Source of the DNA: Terasakiella sp. SH-1
GTDB lineage: Bacteria > Pseudomonadota > Alphaproteobacteria > Rhodospirillales > Terasakiellaceae
Direction: 5' to 3'
Assembly: GCF_004564135.1 (NCBI RefSeq)
Contig: NZ_CP038255.1
Location: 466,501-530,500, forward strand
DNA length: 64,000 nucleotides
Shown: piece after piece, positions 9,781 through 18,330 of the stretch
How the letters are laid out: every line of letters begins with the position of its first letter
Position numbering within the stretch: the first letter of the stretch is position 1
Notes under the pieces: generated by a model
Databases searched by the model: none
The model's input: only the letters and a program-made list of their open reading frames with translations
What the model was told of the DNA's origin: nothing
Translations under genes and position numbers: made by a program

Positions 9781-10617
9781 TTAACGGCGGTATTCTTCTG
9801 GCAGGAACAAGAGGCCATCACTCTCTTCTCCGGCCGCATTATGGCATTCAAAACAGAAATTCATCCCGCTGGAATTTGTTCCCTTTGTTTGCCCCCAAAG
9901 ACTGCCATCGGCATTGATCATGGTGTATTTCCAGTCCATCGAGGCTGCATTCCAGCCTGTGGGCATTTTTTCCATCATAAAGAGGGGGCCGATGTCTGCA
10001 CTGCCATCTGTTTTGCCAACAATGGTGGGTTTTGCAATGATTGAACCTGCGGGCAATTGGCCAGCTTCTTCCCATTTGGCATAATCTTTCCCTGTGTCGT
10101 TAACGATATTGACGAGGTAGCGATCCCCATGGGTACTGGATTGATAAGGGTTTTTGGTGACATTGATCCAGTCAAAGAACTGGGCAGCAGCCGGGATATT
10201 GGACAGGGCGTAGGTGGTTCTCATGGTTGCAACAAGACGGTCCCATTCAGCTGTGGCCTGAGCATCGCTTAATTCAGCAGGTTGTGCTGCTGCACATGGG
10301 TTGGCGGCACACGGATTTGCAGCGCATGGGTTTGCCGCACACGGGTTCTTAGCAGCGCATGGATTTTTCGGAGCGCATGGGTTTGCTGCACACGGGTTCT
10401 TGGCAGCGCATGGATTTTTTGGAGCACATGGGTTTGCCGCACACGGGTTCTTGGCAGCACACGGATTTTTTGCGCAGCAAGGATTTTCCATACAGGCTTT
10501 GGCAGCGCAAGGGTTTGCCTGGGCAGGGGGGATGGTGCCCAGGCTCGCAAAACCAATTCCGAGCCCAAGGGCAATAGGTGAAAGTGAACTACAGAAAAGC
10601 ATTTTGCGATAGGTCAT
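9781..10617 (-). CDS. cytochrome P460-like c-type protein with NPC-repeat N-terminal tail
   Basis: 278 residues, exported. The signal peptide ends near PAQA (residue ~34). Residues 35-109 are 13 copies of an NPC core in units such as NPCAAK, NPCAA and NPCAPK. The remainder resembles the cytochrome P460 family (GDRYLVNIVNDTGKDYAKW, DWKYTMINADGS) and ends with one heme c site, CFECH (255-259). P460 proteins oxidise hydroxylamine or handle NO, but many paralogs have no known substrate. A strong GGAGG site precedes the ATG. The Cys array suggests metal binding; inferred only. Confidence 0.75.
   Translation of the reverse strand: MTYRKMLFCSSLSPIALGLGIGFASLGTIPPAQANPCAAKACMENPCCAKNPCAAKNPCAANPCAPKNPCAAKNPCAANPCAPKNPCAAKNPCAANPCAANPCAANPCAAAQPAELSDAQATAEWDRLVATMRTTYALSNIPAAAQFFDWINVTKNPYQSSTHGDRYLVNIVNDTGKDYAKWEEAGQLPAGSIIAKPTIVGKTDGSADIGPLFMMEKMPTGWNAASMDWKYTMINADGSLWGQTKGTNSSGMNFCFECHNAAGEESDGLLFLPEEYRR
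10291..10515 (-). repeat. in-gene tandem repeat encoding NPC(A)n units
   Basis: Irregular tandem array of 15- and 18-base units coding for 13 NPC cores at residues 35 to 109 of the P460-like protein. Higher-order units (NPCAANPCAPKNPCAAK) are themselves repeated, suggesting expansion by slippage or unequal exchange. Confidence 0.85.
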
Positions 10618-10725
10618 GGTACCTCCAGGGAAGAGTAGGATGGGAAATGTCTTGGAAAATACTATGCGCCTTTCAAGGAGAAGGGTCTTTAAACAAAGCC
10701 CTCACAAGTGATCAATAAAATGTGA

Positions 10726-10754
10726 TGAACAGCTATGCCTGATCGGGTTATACT
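10726..10754 (+). promoter_or_regulatory. possible sigma-70 promoter for the DUF6969-like gene
   Basis: TGAACA (10726-10731) and TATACT (10749-10754) with a 17-base spacer, 38 bases before the ATG at 10793. The -10 is good; the -35 is weak. Confidence 0.4.
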
Positions 10755-10792
10755 GCTTTAGAGTCAGGGCTCTAGAGCGTAATGAGGATAGA

Positions 10793-11500
10793 ATGCGTGT
10801 AGATTTTTCTAATGTATCAACGGATCGTTTGAAAAAAATGCTTCGTGCTGGGCGGGAAGTGTCCGATTGTCAGCGTGTTCTGTCAAAGGTAGGGGAAAAT
10901 ATTGTTTCTGACCTGTTGAAAGGCAGTGATACCTTTTATCAGATGAACCATTACCCGGAAGGCGATGTTTATGACCATGAAACCCATGGTCAGTATTATT
11001 ATCATGCTCATCGCAACGGTGAACATGGTCACTTCCATTTGTTCTTGCGCCCCAAAGGGATGCCGGAAGGTGTCCTGCCTGCCCCGCTGGATGATTATGA
11101 AAAACCATCAGGTGTGAATGACGCCTTGAGCCACTTAATTGCGATTTCCATGGATTCATTTGGGGCAGCACAAGGGCTGTTTACCACCAATCGGTGGGTG
11201 ACGGCAGAATATTGGTATGATCATGAAGACGTCATTAAAATGCTGGATCATTTTGATATTGACCATGCCATTCCGTCCTGGCCTGCAAACCGTTGGGTCG
11301 GGGCGATTGTTCAGCTTTATTATCCACAGATTTGTGAGTTGCTCCGTATTCGTGACGAGGTGATTGTAGACTGGGCCAATGAACACCCCGAAGATAATGC
11401 TTATGAAGATCGCCGTTTGGAAATCACCTCGGAAATTGACTGTAATGTGGATTATCAAGTCGCTTTGATTGAGGAAGAGCTGGCGAAACGTTCAAGCTAA
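10793..11500 (+). CDS. His-rich conserved protein, DUF6969-like
   Basis: 235 residues, no signal peptide or membrane segment. The core HETHGQYYYHAHRNGEHGHF (residues ~63-82) has many His and could bind metal. I recall this pattern from the DUF6969 family, whose function is unknown; that assignment is from memory. The gene has a GAGGATAG ribosome site and stands alone between the divergent P460-like gene and the ABC exporter gene. Confidence 0.65.
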   Translation: MRVDFSNVSTDRLKKMLRAGREVSDCQRVLSKVGENIVSDLLKGSDTFYQMNHYPEGDVYDHETHGQYYYHAHRNGEHGHFHLFLRPKGMPEGVLPAPLDDYEKPSGVNDALSHLIAISMDSFGAAQGLFTTNRWVTAEYWYDHEDVIKMLDHFDIDHAIPSWPANRWVGAIVQLYYPQICELLRIRDEVIVDWANEHPEDNAYEDRRLEITSEIDCNVDYQVALIEEELAKRSS

Positions 11501-11542
11501 ACTATATAATGTGGCTGATAATAAATTAAGAAAGCAGCCCTC

Positions 11543-13405
11543 ATGCGCCATTTTGCCCAAGATGCCCCCAAACAGACGGGTCCCAGAAATGACTGGAGAA
11601 CCTTAAAAACACTTCTTCCCTATCTGTGGCCGAAGAATGCGACCAACTTGCGAGTTCGTGTGCTGATTGCCTTGTTGTTACTGGCCGCAGCCAAGGCGAC
11701 CAACGTATCGGTGCCTCTTTTTTACAAAGAAGTCGTTGATGCTTTAAGTCTGGGGGAAGAGGCAGGCGTGATTGTGGTACCGGTGATGTTACTCATTGCC
11801 TATGGTCTGGCCCGTGTGATGGCGCAAGCCTTTGGGGAATTGCGCGATGCGGTCTTTGCCCGTGTGGCCCAGCGTGCCATTCGCGATGTGGCGCTTAAAA
11901 CCTTTGAACATCTTCATCGTTTGGCTTTGCGTTTTCATGTGCAACGCCAAACAGGGGGCTTGAGCCGTTCCATTGAACGCGGCACCAAGGGGATTGATTT
12001 CCTTCTTAATTTTATGTTGTTCAACATATTGCCCACTTTGTTGGAAATTGTGCTGGTTTGCGGCATTTTATGGGTGCTTTATGACTGGACCTTCGCGGTT
12101 GTCACCTTTGGCACCATTGCCAGCTATATTGCCTGGACCTTGATTGTGACGGAATGGCGGATCAAATATCGCCGGACCATGAATAAAAGTGATAACGAAG
12201 CCAATACCAAAGCGATTGATTCCTTGCTCAATTTCGAAACGGTGAAATATTTCACCAATGAAGAGCATGAGGCCCGGCGTTATGACGTGGCCTTACGCGA
12301 ATTTGAAGAAGCCTCCATTAAATCAAAAGTGACCCTCAGTCTGCTTAATATCGGGCAAGGGGCGATTATTTCTGTTGGTTTGACAGCCGTGATGTTGATG
12401 GCAGGCTATGGTGTGCAAGACGGTTCCATGACATTGGGGGATTTCGTGCTGGTGAACAGTTATCTCATTCAGCTCTATATGCCACTCAACTTCCTGGGCT
12501 TTGTCTATCGTGAGATTAAGCAATCCCTGACTGATATGGAACATATGTTTGCCTTGCTGGATCAGGAAGCGGAAATCGCTGATCAAGACGGGGCGATTGA
12601 CTTGCCTCAGGGTGGTGGGGATGTGCGCTTTGAAAATGTATCCTTTGCCTATGATGAACGCCGCCCGATTTTAAAAGGGGTGAATTTCCATGTGCCTGCG
12701 GGGAAGACCACGGCAATTGTGGGCTCCAGCGGGGCGGGGAAATCAACCCTGTCACGCTTGCTTTTTCGTTTTTATGACGTTTCAAACGGGGCGGTGAAAA
12801 TTGATGGGGCGGATATTCGTGATGTCAAACAGCATGCGTTGCGTTCTGCCATTGGTATTGTGCCCCAAGATACCGTCTTATTTAACGATACAGTCTATTA
12901 CAATATCGCCTATGGCCGACCGGATGCCACACCGGGGGAGGTGGAAGAAGCCGCCAAACTGGCACGTATTCATGATTTCATTATGGATTTGCCCGATGGG
13001 TACAACACCATTGTGGGCGAACGTGGCTTGAAGCTTTCCGGTGGGGAAAAACAACGTGTTGCTATTGCGCGCACCATCCTTAAACGTCCACGTATCTTGT
13101 TGTTTGATGAAGCGACTTCGGCGCTGGATACCCATACGGAAAAAGAAATTCAGGTGTCTTTGCGTGAAGTGTCCAGTGGCTTAACCACCCTTGTTATTGC
13201 CCACCGTTTGTCCACTGTGGTGGATGCCGATGAGATTATTGTGCTGGATCAAGGCGAGATTATTGAACGGGGCAGTCATGGGGCTTTGCTGGCGCTGGAG
13301 GGGGCTTATGCTTCCATGTGGGCAAAACAGCAAGAAGCCGCCTTGGCGATGGAGACTTTGGAAAAGGTCGGGGAGATCAAAGACGAACTGTCATTCCAAA
13401 CTTGA
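11543..13405 (+). CDS. Atm1-type ABC exporter (fused permease-ATPase)
   Basis: 620 residues. The membrane half (~residues 20-340) begins LRVRVLIALLLLAAAKATNVSVPLFYKEVVDAL, characteristic of the ATM1/HMT1 half-transporters. The ATPase half has Walker A VGSSGAGKST (~393-402), signature LSGGEKQR and Walker B ILLFDEATSALD. Such transporters move glutathione-linked sulfur or metal species across the inner membrane in support of iron-sulfur chemistry or heavy-metal detoxification. The last codons (ELSFQT, stop) are read from the edge of a dispersed repeat, so the C-terminus may have been reset by the repeat. Confidence 0.85.
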   Translation: MRHFAQDAPKQTGPRNDWRTLKTLLPYLWPKNATNLRVRVLIALLLLAAAKATNVSVPLFYKEVVDALSLGEEAGVIVVPVMLLIAYGLARVMAQAFGELRDAVFARVAQRAIRDVALKTFEHLHRLALRFHVQRQTGGLSRSIERGTKGIDFLLNFMLFNILPTLLEIVLVCGILWVLYDWTFAVVTFGTIASYIAWTLIVTEWRIKYRRTMNKSDNEANTKAIDSLLNFETVKYFTNEEHEARRYDVALREFEEASIKSKVTLSLLNIGQGAIISVGLTAVMLMAGYGVQDGSMTLGDFVLVNSYLIQLYMPLNFLGFVYREIKQSLTDMEHMFALLDQEAEIADQDGAIDLPQGGGDVRFENVSFAYDERRPILKGVNFHVPAGKTTAIVGSSGAGKSTLSRLLFRFYDVSNGAVKIDGADIRDVKQHALRSAIGIVPQDTVLFNDTVYYNIAYGRPDATPGEVEEAAKLARIHDFIMDLPDGYNTIVGERGLKLSGGEKQRVAIARTILKRPRILLFDEATSALDTHTEKEIQVSLREVSSGLTTLVIAHRLSTVVDADEIIVLDQGEIIERGSHGALLALEGAYASMWAKQQEAALAMETLEKVGEIKDELSFQT

Positions 13406-13469
13406 TTTGGAATCCAGAATCCCCTTCAAAGTTTAATTGGATCCTCGTATCAAGTACGAGGATGACGGG
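13390..13469. repeat. dispersed intergenic palindrome, divergent copy
   Basis: Two hairpin units: TCATTCC...GGAATCCAGA, which overlaps the end of the ABC exporter gene and provides its stop codon, and the perfect 9-bp palindrome ATCCTCGTA/TACGAGGAT (13441-13463) followed by GACGG. It keeps the GGATGACGG ending of the other copies but has a changed stem. Confidence 0.6.
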
Positions 13470-13480
13470 ATTTAGCTGAT

Positions 13481-13513
13481 AAAAAAATGCCCCTCTTGTC
13501 GGGAAAGAGGGGC
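13481..13513 (-). terminator. terminator of the small lipoprotein gene
   Basis: 9-bp perfect stem GCCCCTCTT/AAGAGGGGC (13489-13513) with a 7-base loop. On the minus strand it is followed at once by an A/T stretch with seven T (13481-13487). Confidence 0.8.
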
Positions 13514-13534
13514 AAGGTTTGGGGAGAGTTATCT

Positions 13535-13861
13535 TTAATAGTTGGCCGGATGTACGGTGGAGTCTTCGGGCAAAGGCTCTTCATCTCGTACATAATGGGC
13601 CACCGGGCGCGGCGCTGCTGGTTCCAACCGATCGGGAGGTGAGGGCGTGTCAAATCGGCTGGGATGAGGGCCATAGTAATTAACCAACCTGGCCGCGTCC
13701 CGGTGAACTGGTTCGCTGAAACATTGGATGGAGCCGAGTTGCTTGTAACAATATCTCGGTTCCCAGTCATAGACGGCCTCTTCGTATTTATCGACATAGC
13801 CGCATGCCGCCAACAAAGTTAAGCCGCCTATCACCGCTCCTAGCTTCAACGCTCTAATCAT
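13535..13861 (-). CDS. small Pro-rich lipoprotein
   Basis: 108 residues. Signal peptide MIRALKLGAVIGGLTLLAAC with lipobox LLAAC, so acylation at C20 and membrane anchoring are expected. The mature part is short, with a Tyr/Trp-rich start (YVDKYEEAVYDWEPRYCYKQLG), two further Cys and a Pro-rich tail. No family recognised. It has its own terminator and a long leader. Confidence 0.7.
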   Translation of the reverse strand: MIRALKLGAVIGGLTLLAACGYVDKYEEAVYDWEPRYCYKQLGSIQCFSEPVHRDAARLVNYYGPHPSRFDTPSPPDRLEPAAPRPVAHYVRDEEPLPEDSTVHPANY

Positions 13862-13902
13862 TTTTCATCTCCTCTTCCCTGTTTTTATTTTTTAAGGTGT
13901 CA

Positions 13903-13938
13903 CCCCTGCCTTTAGGGCAGGGGCCCGTTTTATTTTTA
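13903..13938 (+). terminator. terminator-like hairpin, plus strand
   Basis: Stem CCCCTGCC/GGCAGGGG with a 5-base loop, then CCCG and a T-rich run on the plus strand. No plus-strand gene ends close by. It may stop read-through from the ABC exporter across the antisense lipoprotein gene. Confidence 0.4.
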
Positions 13939-13998
13939 TGGGTTCCTTTTTAGGAATGACGGTTCTCTTATGCCTAAGAGTAAAGCAAAGGGGATGCC

Positions 13999-14037
13999 AA
14001 AAAAGAAAAGGGGCTGTTAAAAAGTTAACAACCCCTT
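13999..14037 (-). terminator. terminator of the YhdH/AcuI-type reductase gene
   Basis: Long inverted repeat AAGGGGCTGTTAA ... TTAACAACCCCTT (14009-14037) with a short A-rich loop. On the minus strand it is followed by TTTTCTTTTTT, 26 bases past the stop codon. Confidence 0.75.
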
Positions 14038-14062
14038 AAAATTCAAATGGTTAATAAAGTGT

Positions 14063-15046
14063 TTACGAATTTACATCGACCAGGATACGTCCCTGTGTTT
14101 CCCCTTTAAGGATTTTTTTGCCTACCTCGGGCAGTTCAGACAGGCAAATTGTGCTGCTCATGCCATCCAGTTTGTCCATGGGCAGCTCGTTAACCAGTCG
14201 GTTCCAGGCAGTGACGCGTTTGTCATAAGGGCAGGTTGCGCTATCAATGCCTTGCAGGGTGATCCCGCGCATCAAAAACGGTAAAACTGTTGTGTTAAGC
14301 TCGTTCGACGCCGCCAACCCGACAGAGGCACAACAGCTCCAGTATTTTAAGGTTGCCAGAACGTGATGCAGGGTTGGGCCGCCCACATTATCAATGGCCC
14401 CAATCCACTTTTCACCCCCTAGTGGTCCACGTGGGCCTTCTTCCAGTTCGCTTCGCGGCACAATGGTGGTGGCCCCCAGTCCGATGAGGTAGTTATGGGA
14501 ACTTTCTGATCCGGTTGAAGCCGCAACCTGATAGCCAAGGCGTGATAAAATAGCCACAGCAATGGAACCCACGCCACCAGAAGCCCCTGTTACCAGCACT
14601 TCGCCGTCTTGTTTGGGGTCAAGGCCATGATCTTCCAGTGCCATGACCGAGAGCATGGCGGTATAACCGGCTGTTCCAATTTCCATGGCGCGTTTGGTGG
14701 AGATTTCTTCTGGCAAGGGGACCAGCCAGTCGGCTTTCACACGGGCCTTTTGGGCATAACCACCCCAATGGATTTCGCCTACACGCCAGCCATTAAGTAC
14801 CACACGATCACCGGGTTTATAGCGATCATCTTCTGATTGTTCGACCGTGCCGGCAAAATCAATACCTGGGACATGGGGGTATTGTTTGACCAGTTTGACC
14901 AGCCCGTTCATGATCAAGCCATCCTTATAGTTCAGGGTGGAATAATCCACCTTCACTAGAACTTCGCCAGCAGGTAGGTCATCTTCGCTGATGGATTGGA
15001 TGCCAATGGACATATCTTCATTGAGTTGGAGCGCGTTAAAAGCCAT
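14063..15046 (-). CDS. acuI: YhdH/AcuI-type NADPH oxidoreductase (acryloyl-CoA reductase family)
   Basis: 327 residues of the medium-chain dehydrogenase family. It has the quinone-oxidoreductase-like N-terminal fold (LVKVDYSTLNYKDGLIM, PGIDFAGTV) and the NADPH-binding motif VTGASGGVGSIAV. No zinc-binding Cys set is apparent. Relatives reduce acryloyl-CoA to propionyl-CoA (AcuI in DMSP breakdown) or protect against acrylate. The ATG at 15046 behind GAGAGGC is preferred to the upstream frame extension to 15088. No dmd or prp genes are nearby, so the substrate is inferred from family only. Confidence 0.8.
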   Translation of the reverse strand: MAFNALQLNEDMSIGIQSISEDDLPAGEVLVKVDYSTLNYKDGLIMNGLVKLVKQYPHVPGIDFAGTVEQSEDDRYKPGDRVVLNGWRVGEIHWGGYAQKARVKADWLVPLPEEISTKRAMEIGTAGYTAMLSVMALEDHGLDPKQDGEVLVTGASGGVGSIAVAILSRLGYQVAASTGSESSHNYLIGLGATTIVPRSELEEGPRGPLGGEKWIGAIDNVGGPTLHHVLATLKYWSCCASVGLAASNELNTTVLPFLMRGITLQGIDSATCPYDKRVTAWNRLVNELPMDKLDGMSSTICLSELPEVGKKILKGETQGRILVDVNS

Positions 15047-15324
15047 GGGAGCCTCTCTCTGTTCATTCTTTATTCGACTTAAAATCAACGATATAGAATG
15101 TTCGGGGTACGATCAATCTGTTTAAGCGAATCTTATGCTGGATTAGAAATGGTAATTATCTGGGGTAATTTCATTTCAAATAAAAGGTTTGGATTGTTTC
15201 TCTATTTCAAAAGTGACGGGTTTTGCCTGCTTTTAAATTGAAATATGACAGTTTCTTGACTTCTTGGTTAAGTCTTCGCAGAGTTGACCTTCCATTCATG
15301 TCCTTCAATCCATACATCAAAGAT

Positions 15325-16098
15325 ATGACAAAAGATTTTCCAGCCCTTGAGGTCACAGACATCCATAAATCCTTTGGTGAACTTGAGGTGCTGAAAGGCA
15401 TTTCACTGACCGCCCATTATGGTGATGTGATTTCCATTATCGGATCATCTGGTTCCGGTAAAAGCACGTTCCTGCGTTGCCTCAATTTGCTGGAGCGTCC
15501 CACCAAAGGGGCGATTTCAGTAGCCGGTGAGCCCATGAAGCTGAAACGGGAAAAAGATGGTCAGTTGGGGGCGGCAGATAAAAAACAGATCACGCGGCTA
15601 CGCTCTGAAATCGGGTTTGTTTTCCAAAGCTTTAATCTCTGGTCTCATATGGATTTGATGGAAAATATCATCGAAGGCCCAGTGCAGGTTAAAGGGATTT
15701 CCAGGAAAGAAGCCATCGAAAAAGCAGAAGGGCTGCTGCAAAAAGTGGGGCTTTATGAGCGAAAAGGTCATTTCCCTGCCCAGCTTTCAGGCGGGCAGCA
15801 ACAACGTGCGGCCATTGCGCGTGCACTGGCGATGGAACCGGAACTTTTATTATTTGACGAACCAACCTCAGCCTTGGACCCGGAGCTGGTGGGCGAAGTG
15901 TTGAAAGTCATGCAGATGCTGGCGGAAGAAGGGCGCACCATGTTGGTTGTGACCCACGAGATGGGTTTTGCCCGTGAAGTTTCCAGCCATGTGATGTATC
16001 TGCATCAAGGGCAGGTGGAAGAGTTTGGACCACCTCAAGAGGTTTTTGAAAACCCGAAATCCGAACGTATGAAACAATTCATCAGTACGGAACTTTAA
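15325..16098 (+). CDS. polar amino-acid ABC transporter, ATPase subunit
   Basis: 257 residues from the ATG at 15325, which begins MTKDFPALEVTDIHKSFG; ATG 15298 is possible and neither has a clear ribosome site. Walker A is GSSGSGKST, the Q-loop is in FVFQSFNLWSHMDLMENI, the signature is LSGGQQQR and Walker B is LLLFDEPTSALD, all typical of HisP/OccP-like subunits. First gene of a four-gene import operon with its binding protein and two permeases. Confidence 0.9.
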   Translation: MTKDFPALEVTDIHKSFGELEVLKGISLTAHYGDVISIIGSSGSGKSTFLRCLNLLERPTKGAISVAGEPMKLKREKDGQLGAADKKQITRLRSEIGFVFQSFNLWSHMDLMENIIEGPVQVKGISRKEAIEKAEGLLQKVGLYERKGHFPAQLSGGQQQRAAIARALAMEPELLLFDEPTSALDPELVGEVLKVMQMLAEEGRTMLVVTHEMGFAREVSSHVMYLHQGQVEEFGPPQEVFENPKSERMKQFISTEL

Positions 16099-16157
16099 TA
16101 AAAATCCGGCTGGTTAGGGACAAACAAGCAATCATCTATAACGGGAGATTTTCTCAC

Positions 16158-16901
16158 ATGAAAAAAATTGCAATCGCATTGGCTGCTGTACTCGGCCTTG
16201 GTATTTCTGTCGCAGATGCTGGCGACAAGCTGCGTATCGGGACAGAAGGGGCTTACCCTCCGTTCAACGGTATTGACAAAGCGGGCAAAGCCTTTGGTTT
16301 TGACGTGGATATTGCCAATGCGCTGTGTGCCGAAATGAAAGTGGAATGTGAAATTGTTGCGCCGCTGGAATGGGATTCCATCCTTATTGGTTTGAAGAAA
16401 AAGAAATATGATGCGGTTGTAGCATCCATGTCCATTACCGAAGAACGCAAAAAAGCGGTGAACTTCACTATTCCTTATTATTCCAACAATCTGACGATGG
16501 TGGCGAAAAAAGGCTCCGGCTTTAAACCGCATATGCTGCGTGGGAAAAATATCGGTGCGCAACGTGCAACGATTGCGGCGAACTATGTGACTGATAGCAT
16601 GATGGGCGTGAATGCCAAACTGTATGACACGCAGGAAAATGCCTATCTTGATCTGGCTTCTGGTCGCATTGAAGTGCTCGTCTCTGATAAGCTGCCAGCC
16701 TATGACTGGTTGCGTTCTGATGCCGGTCAGGGCTTTGAATTCCTGGGGAAAGCCATTGACGTAAATGACAAGATCGGCATTGCGGTGCGCAAGAAAGACA
16801 ATGATTTGCGTGAAAAGCTGAATGCTGCGATTAAGGCAATTGTCGCCAATGGTACATACGCCAAGATCAACGAGAAATATTTCCCGTTCTCTATTTACTA
16901 A
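16158..16901 (+). CDS. polar amino-acid ABC transporter, periplasmic binding protein
   Basis: 247 residues. Signal peptide MKKIAIALAAVLGLGISVADA, then the family 3 binding fold: LRIGTEGAYPPFNGIDKAG, GFDVDIANALCAEM, and GSGFKPHMLRGKNIGAQRAT. It resembles lysine/arginine/ornithine- or histidine-binding proteins (ArgT/HisJ type). A 10-bp hairpin from the dispersed repeat family lies between it and the next gene, a usual place for a structure that keeps binding-protein mRNA more abundant. Confidence 0.9.
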   Translation: MKKIAIALAAVLGLGISVADAGDKLRIGTEGAYPPFNGIDKAGKAFGFDVDIANALCAEMKVECEIVAPLEWDSILIGLKKKKYDAVVASMSITEERKKAVNFTIPYYSNNLTMVAKKGSGFKPHMLRGKNIGAQRATIAANYVTDSMMGVNAKLYDTQENAYLDLASGRIEVLVSDKLPAYDWLRSDAGQGFEFLGKAIDVNDKIGIAVRKKDNDLREKLNAAIKAIVANGTYAKINEKYFPFSIY

Positions 16902-16913
16902 GACGATTACATG

Positions 16914-16937
16914 TCGCCCTCACCCATGTGGGGGCGA
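16914..16937. repeat. dispersed palindrome inside the ABC operon
   Basis: Stem TCGCCCTCAC / GTGGGGGCGA (10 pairs, one G-U) with loop CCAT, 13 bases past the binding-protein stop codon. There is no T-run after it, so it is more likely an mRNA-stabilising structure than a terminator. Similar in sequence to the left unit after gltX. Confidence 0.65.
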
Positions 16938-16958
16938 TGGTTTACACGGGATAGAGAC

Positions 16959-17654
16959 ATGATCGACCTACAAGGATTTGGCCCGCAGATTGCCATGGGT
17001 GCCTGGATGACCGTTCAGGTGGCTTTAGGTGGTTTGGTGATTGGTTTGGTCTGTGGCCTGTTGGGGGCTGCGGCCAAGCTGTCATCATATCGTATGCTGC
17101 GTGGTATCGGGAAAAGCTATACCACGGTTGTGCGCGGCATTCCTGAAATCCTTGTGGTCTTGTTGGTCTATTTCGGTGGTGAAGATATCATCAACCGCAT
17201 TGCTGAAAATGTCGGTTATGATGATTATATCGAGATCAATGTGTTTGTCGCAGGCATTTGCGCATTGGGCCTGTCCTTTGGGGCCTATGCGACTGAGGTG
17301 TTTCGCGGGGCTATTCAGTCGGTTCCAGCAGGCCAGATTGAAGCTGGCGTTGCCATGGGCATGCGTTCAGGCCAAATTTTCTGGCGCATTACATTGCCGC
17401 AGGCCATGCGCCTTGCCATTCCAGGGTTGGGCAACCTGTTTCAGGTCTTGCTCAAAGATACCTCTTTGGTCTCGCTGATTTCACTGCCTGAATTGATGCG
17501 TACATCGGGTATTGCCATCAGTAATACCAAGGAACCTTTTACCTTTTATTTTGTTGCCGCCCTGATTTATCTGGCCATTACCTCTGTTGTGATGATCGGG
17601 CAGCTTTATGCTGAACGATGGGCTAACCGGGGTGTGAAGAGGGCCACGTCATGA
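16959..17654 (+). CDS. polar amino-acid ABC transporter permease (HisQ-like)
   Basis: 231 residues. The ATG at 16959 (MIDLQGFGPQIAMGAWMTV) follows GGGATAGAG; an open frame to 16911 would translate the hairpin repeat and is rejected. Several membrane segments and the ATPase-coupling segment EAGVAMGMRSGQIFWRITLPQAMR. The stop overlaps the next start (ATGA). Confidence 0.9.
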   Translation: MIDLQGFGPQIAMGAWMTVQVALGGLVIGLVCGLLGAAAKLSSYRMLRGIGKSYTTVVRGIPEILVVLLVYFGGEDIINRIAENVGYDDYIEINVFVAGICALGLSFGAYATEVFRGAIQSVPAGQIEAGVAMGMRSGQIFWRITLPQAMRLAIPGLGNLFQVLLKDTSLVSLISLPELMRTSGIAISNTKEPFTFYFVAALIYLAITSVVMIGQLYAERWANRGVKRATS

Positions 17655-18328
17655 ATTGGGAAGAAATCTTTATTGCCCTTCCCAAATTGATGGACGGGGC
17701 CTGGCTGACATTGGAACTGGTGCTGATTGCCTGTCTTGTCGGTTTTGTGATTGCCATACCTGTGGCCCTGATGCGGGCCTCGCAGAACTGGTGGGTGCGC
17801 AATATTCCACTGGTTTACACTTTTTTCTTTCGCGGGACGCCGTTGCTGGTGCAGTTGTTCCTGTTCTATTACGGGGCAGCACAGTTTGAAGCGGTGCGTG
17901 AAAGCATTTTTTGGTCGGTGCTGAAAGAGGCTTATTGGTGCGCTTTAATCGTCTTTGCCTTGAATACCGGGGCCTATACGGCTGAGATTTTCCGTGGTGC
18001 CATTCAGGCGGTTCCACATGGGGAGGTTGAAGCCGGTGTTGCCATTGGCATGAATAAATTTACGCTTTATCGTCGCATCGTCCTGCCCCGTGCGATCCGT
18101 ATGGCCCTGCCTGCTTATGGGAATGAGATTATCCTCATGATCAAAAGTTCAGCACTGGCTTATACAATTACACTGTTGGACCTGACAGGGGTGACACGCA
18201 CCATTATCGCACGCAACTATCTTGCCATTGAGATGTATTTTGCCGCAGGCGTGATCTATCTGTTGATGACCTTTATCTTCATCCAAATCTGGATGCGGGT
18301 GGAAAAGCGTTTGTTGCGTTTTCAATAA
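17651..18328 (+). CDS. polar amino-acid ABC transporter permease (HisM-like)
   Basis: 225 residues, second inner-membrane subunit of the importer. Coupling segment EAGVAIGMNKFTLYRRIVLPRA; hydrophobic segments throughout. It overlaps the first permease gene by 4 bases. It ends 2 bases from the convergent sigma-factor gene, leaving no room for a terminator between them. Confidence 0.9.
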   Translation: MNWEEIFIALPKLMDGAWLTLELVLIACLVGFVIAIPVALMRASQNWWVRNIPLVYTFFFRGTPLLVQLFLFYYGAAQFEAVRESIFWSVLKEAYWCALIVFALNTGAYTAEIFRGAIQAVPHGEVEAGVAIGMNKFTLYRRIVLPRAIRMALPAYGNEIILMIKSSALAYTITLLDLTGVTRTIIARNYLAIEMYFAAGVIYLLMTFIFIQIWMRVEKRLLRFQ

Positions 18329-18330
18329 GT

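Noticed and set aside
10282-10612. Several plus-strand frames across the NPC repeat
   Set aside because: Tandem repeats in multiples of three keep all frames open; no ribosome site or family match, and the minus-strand gene has a signal peptide and heme site.
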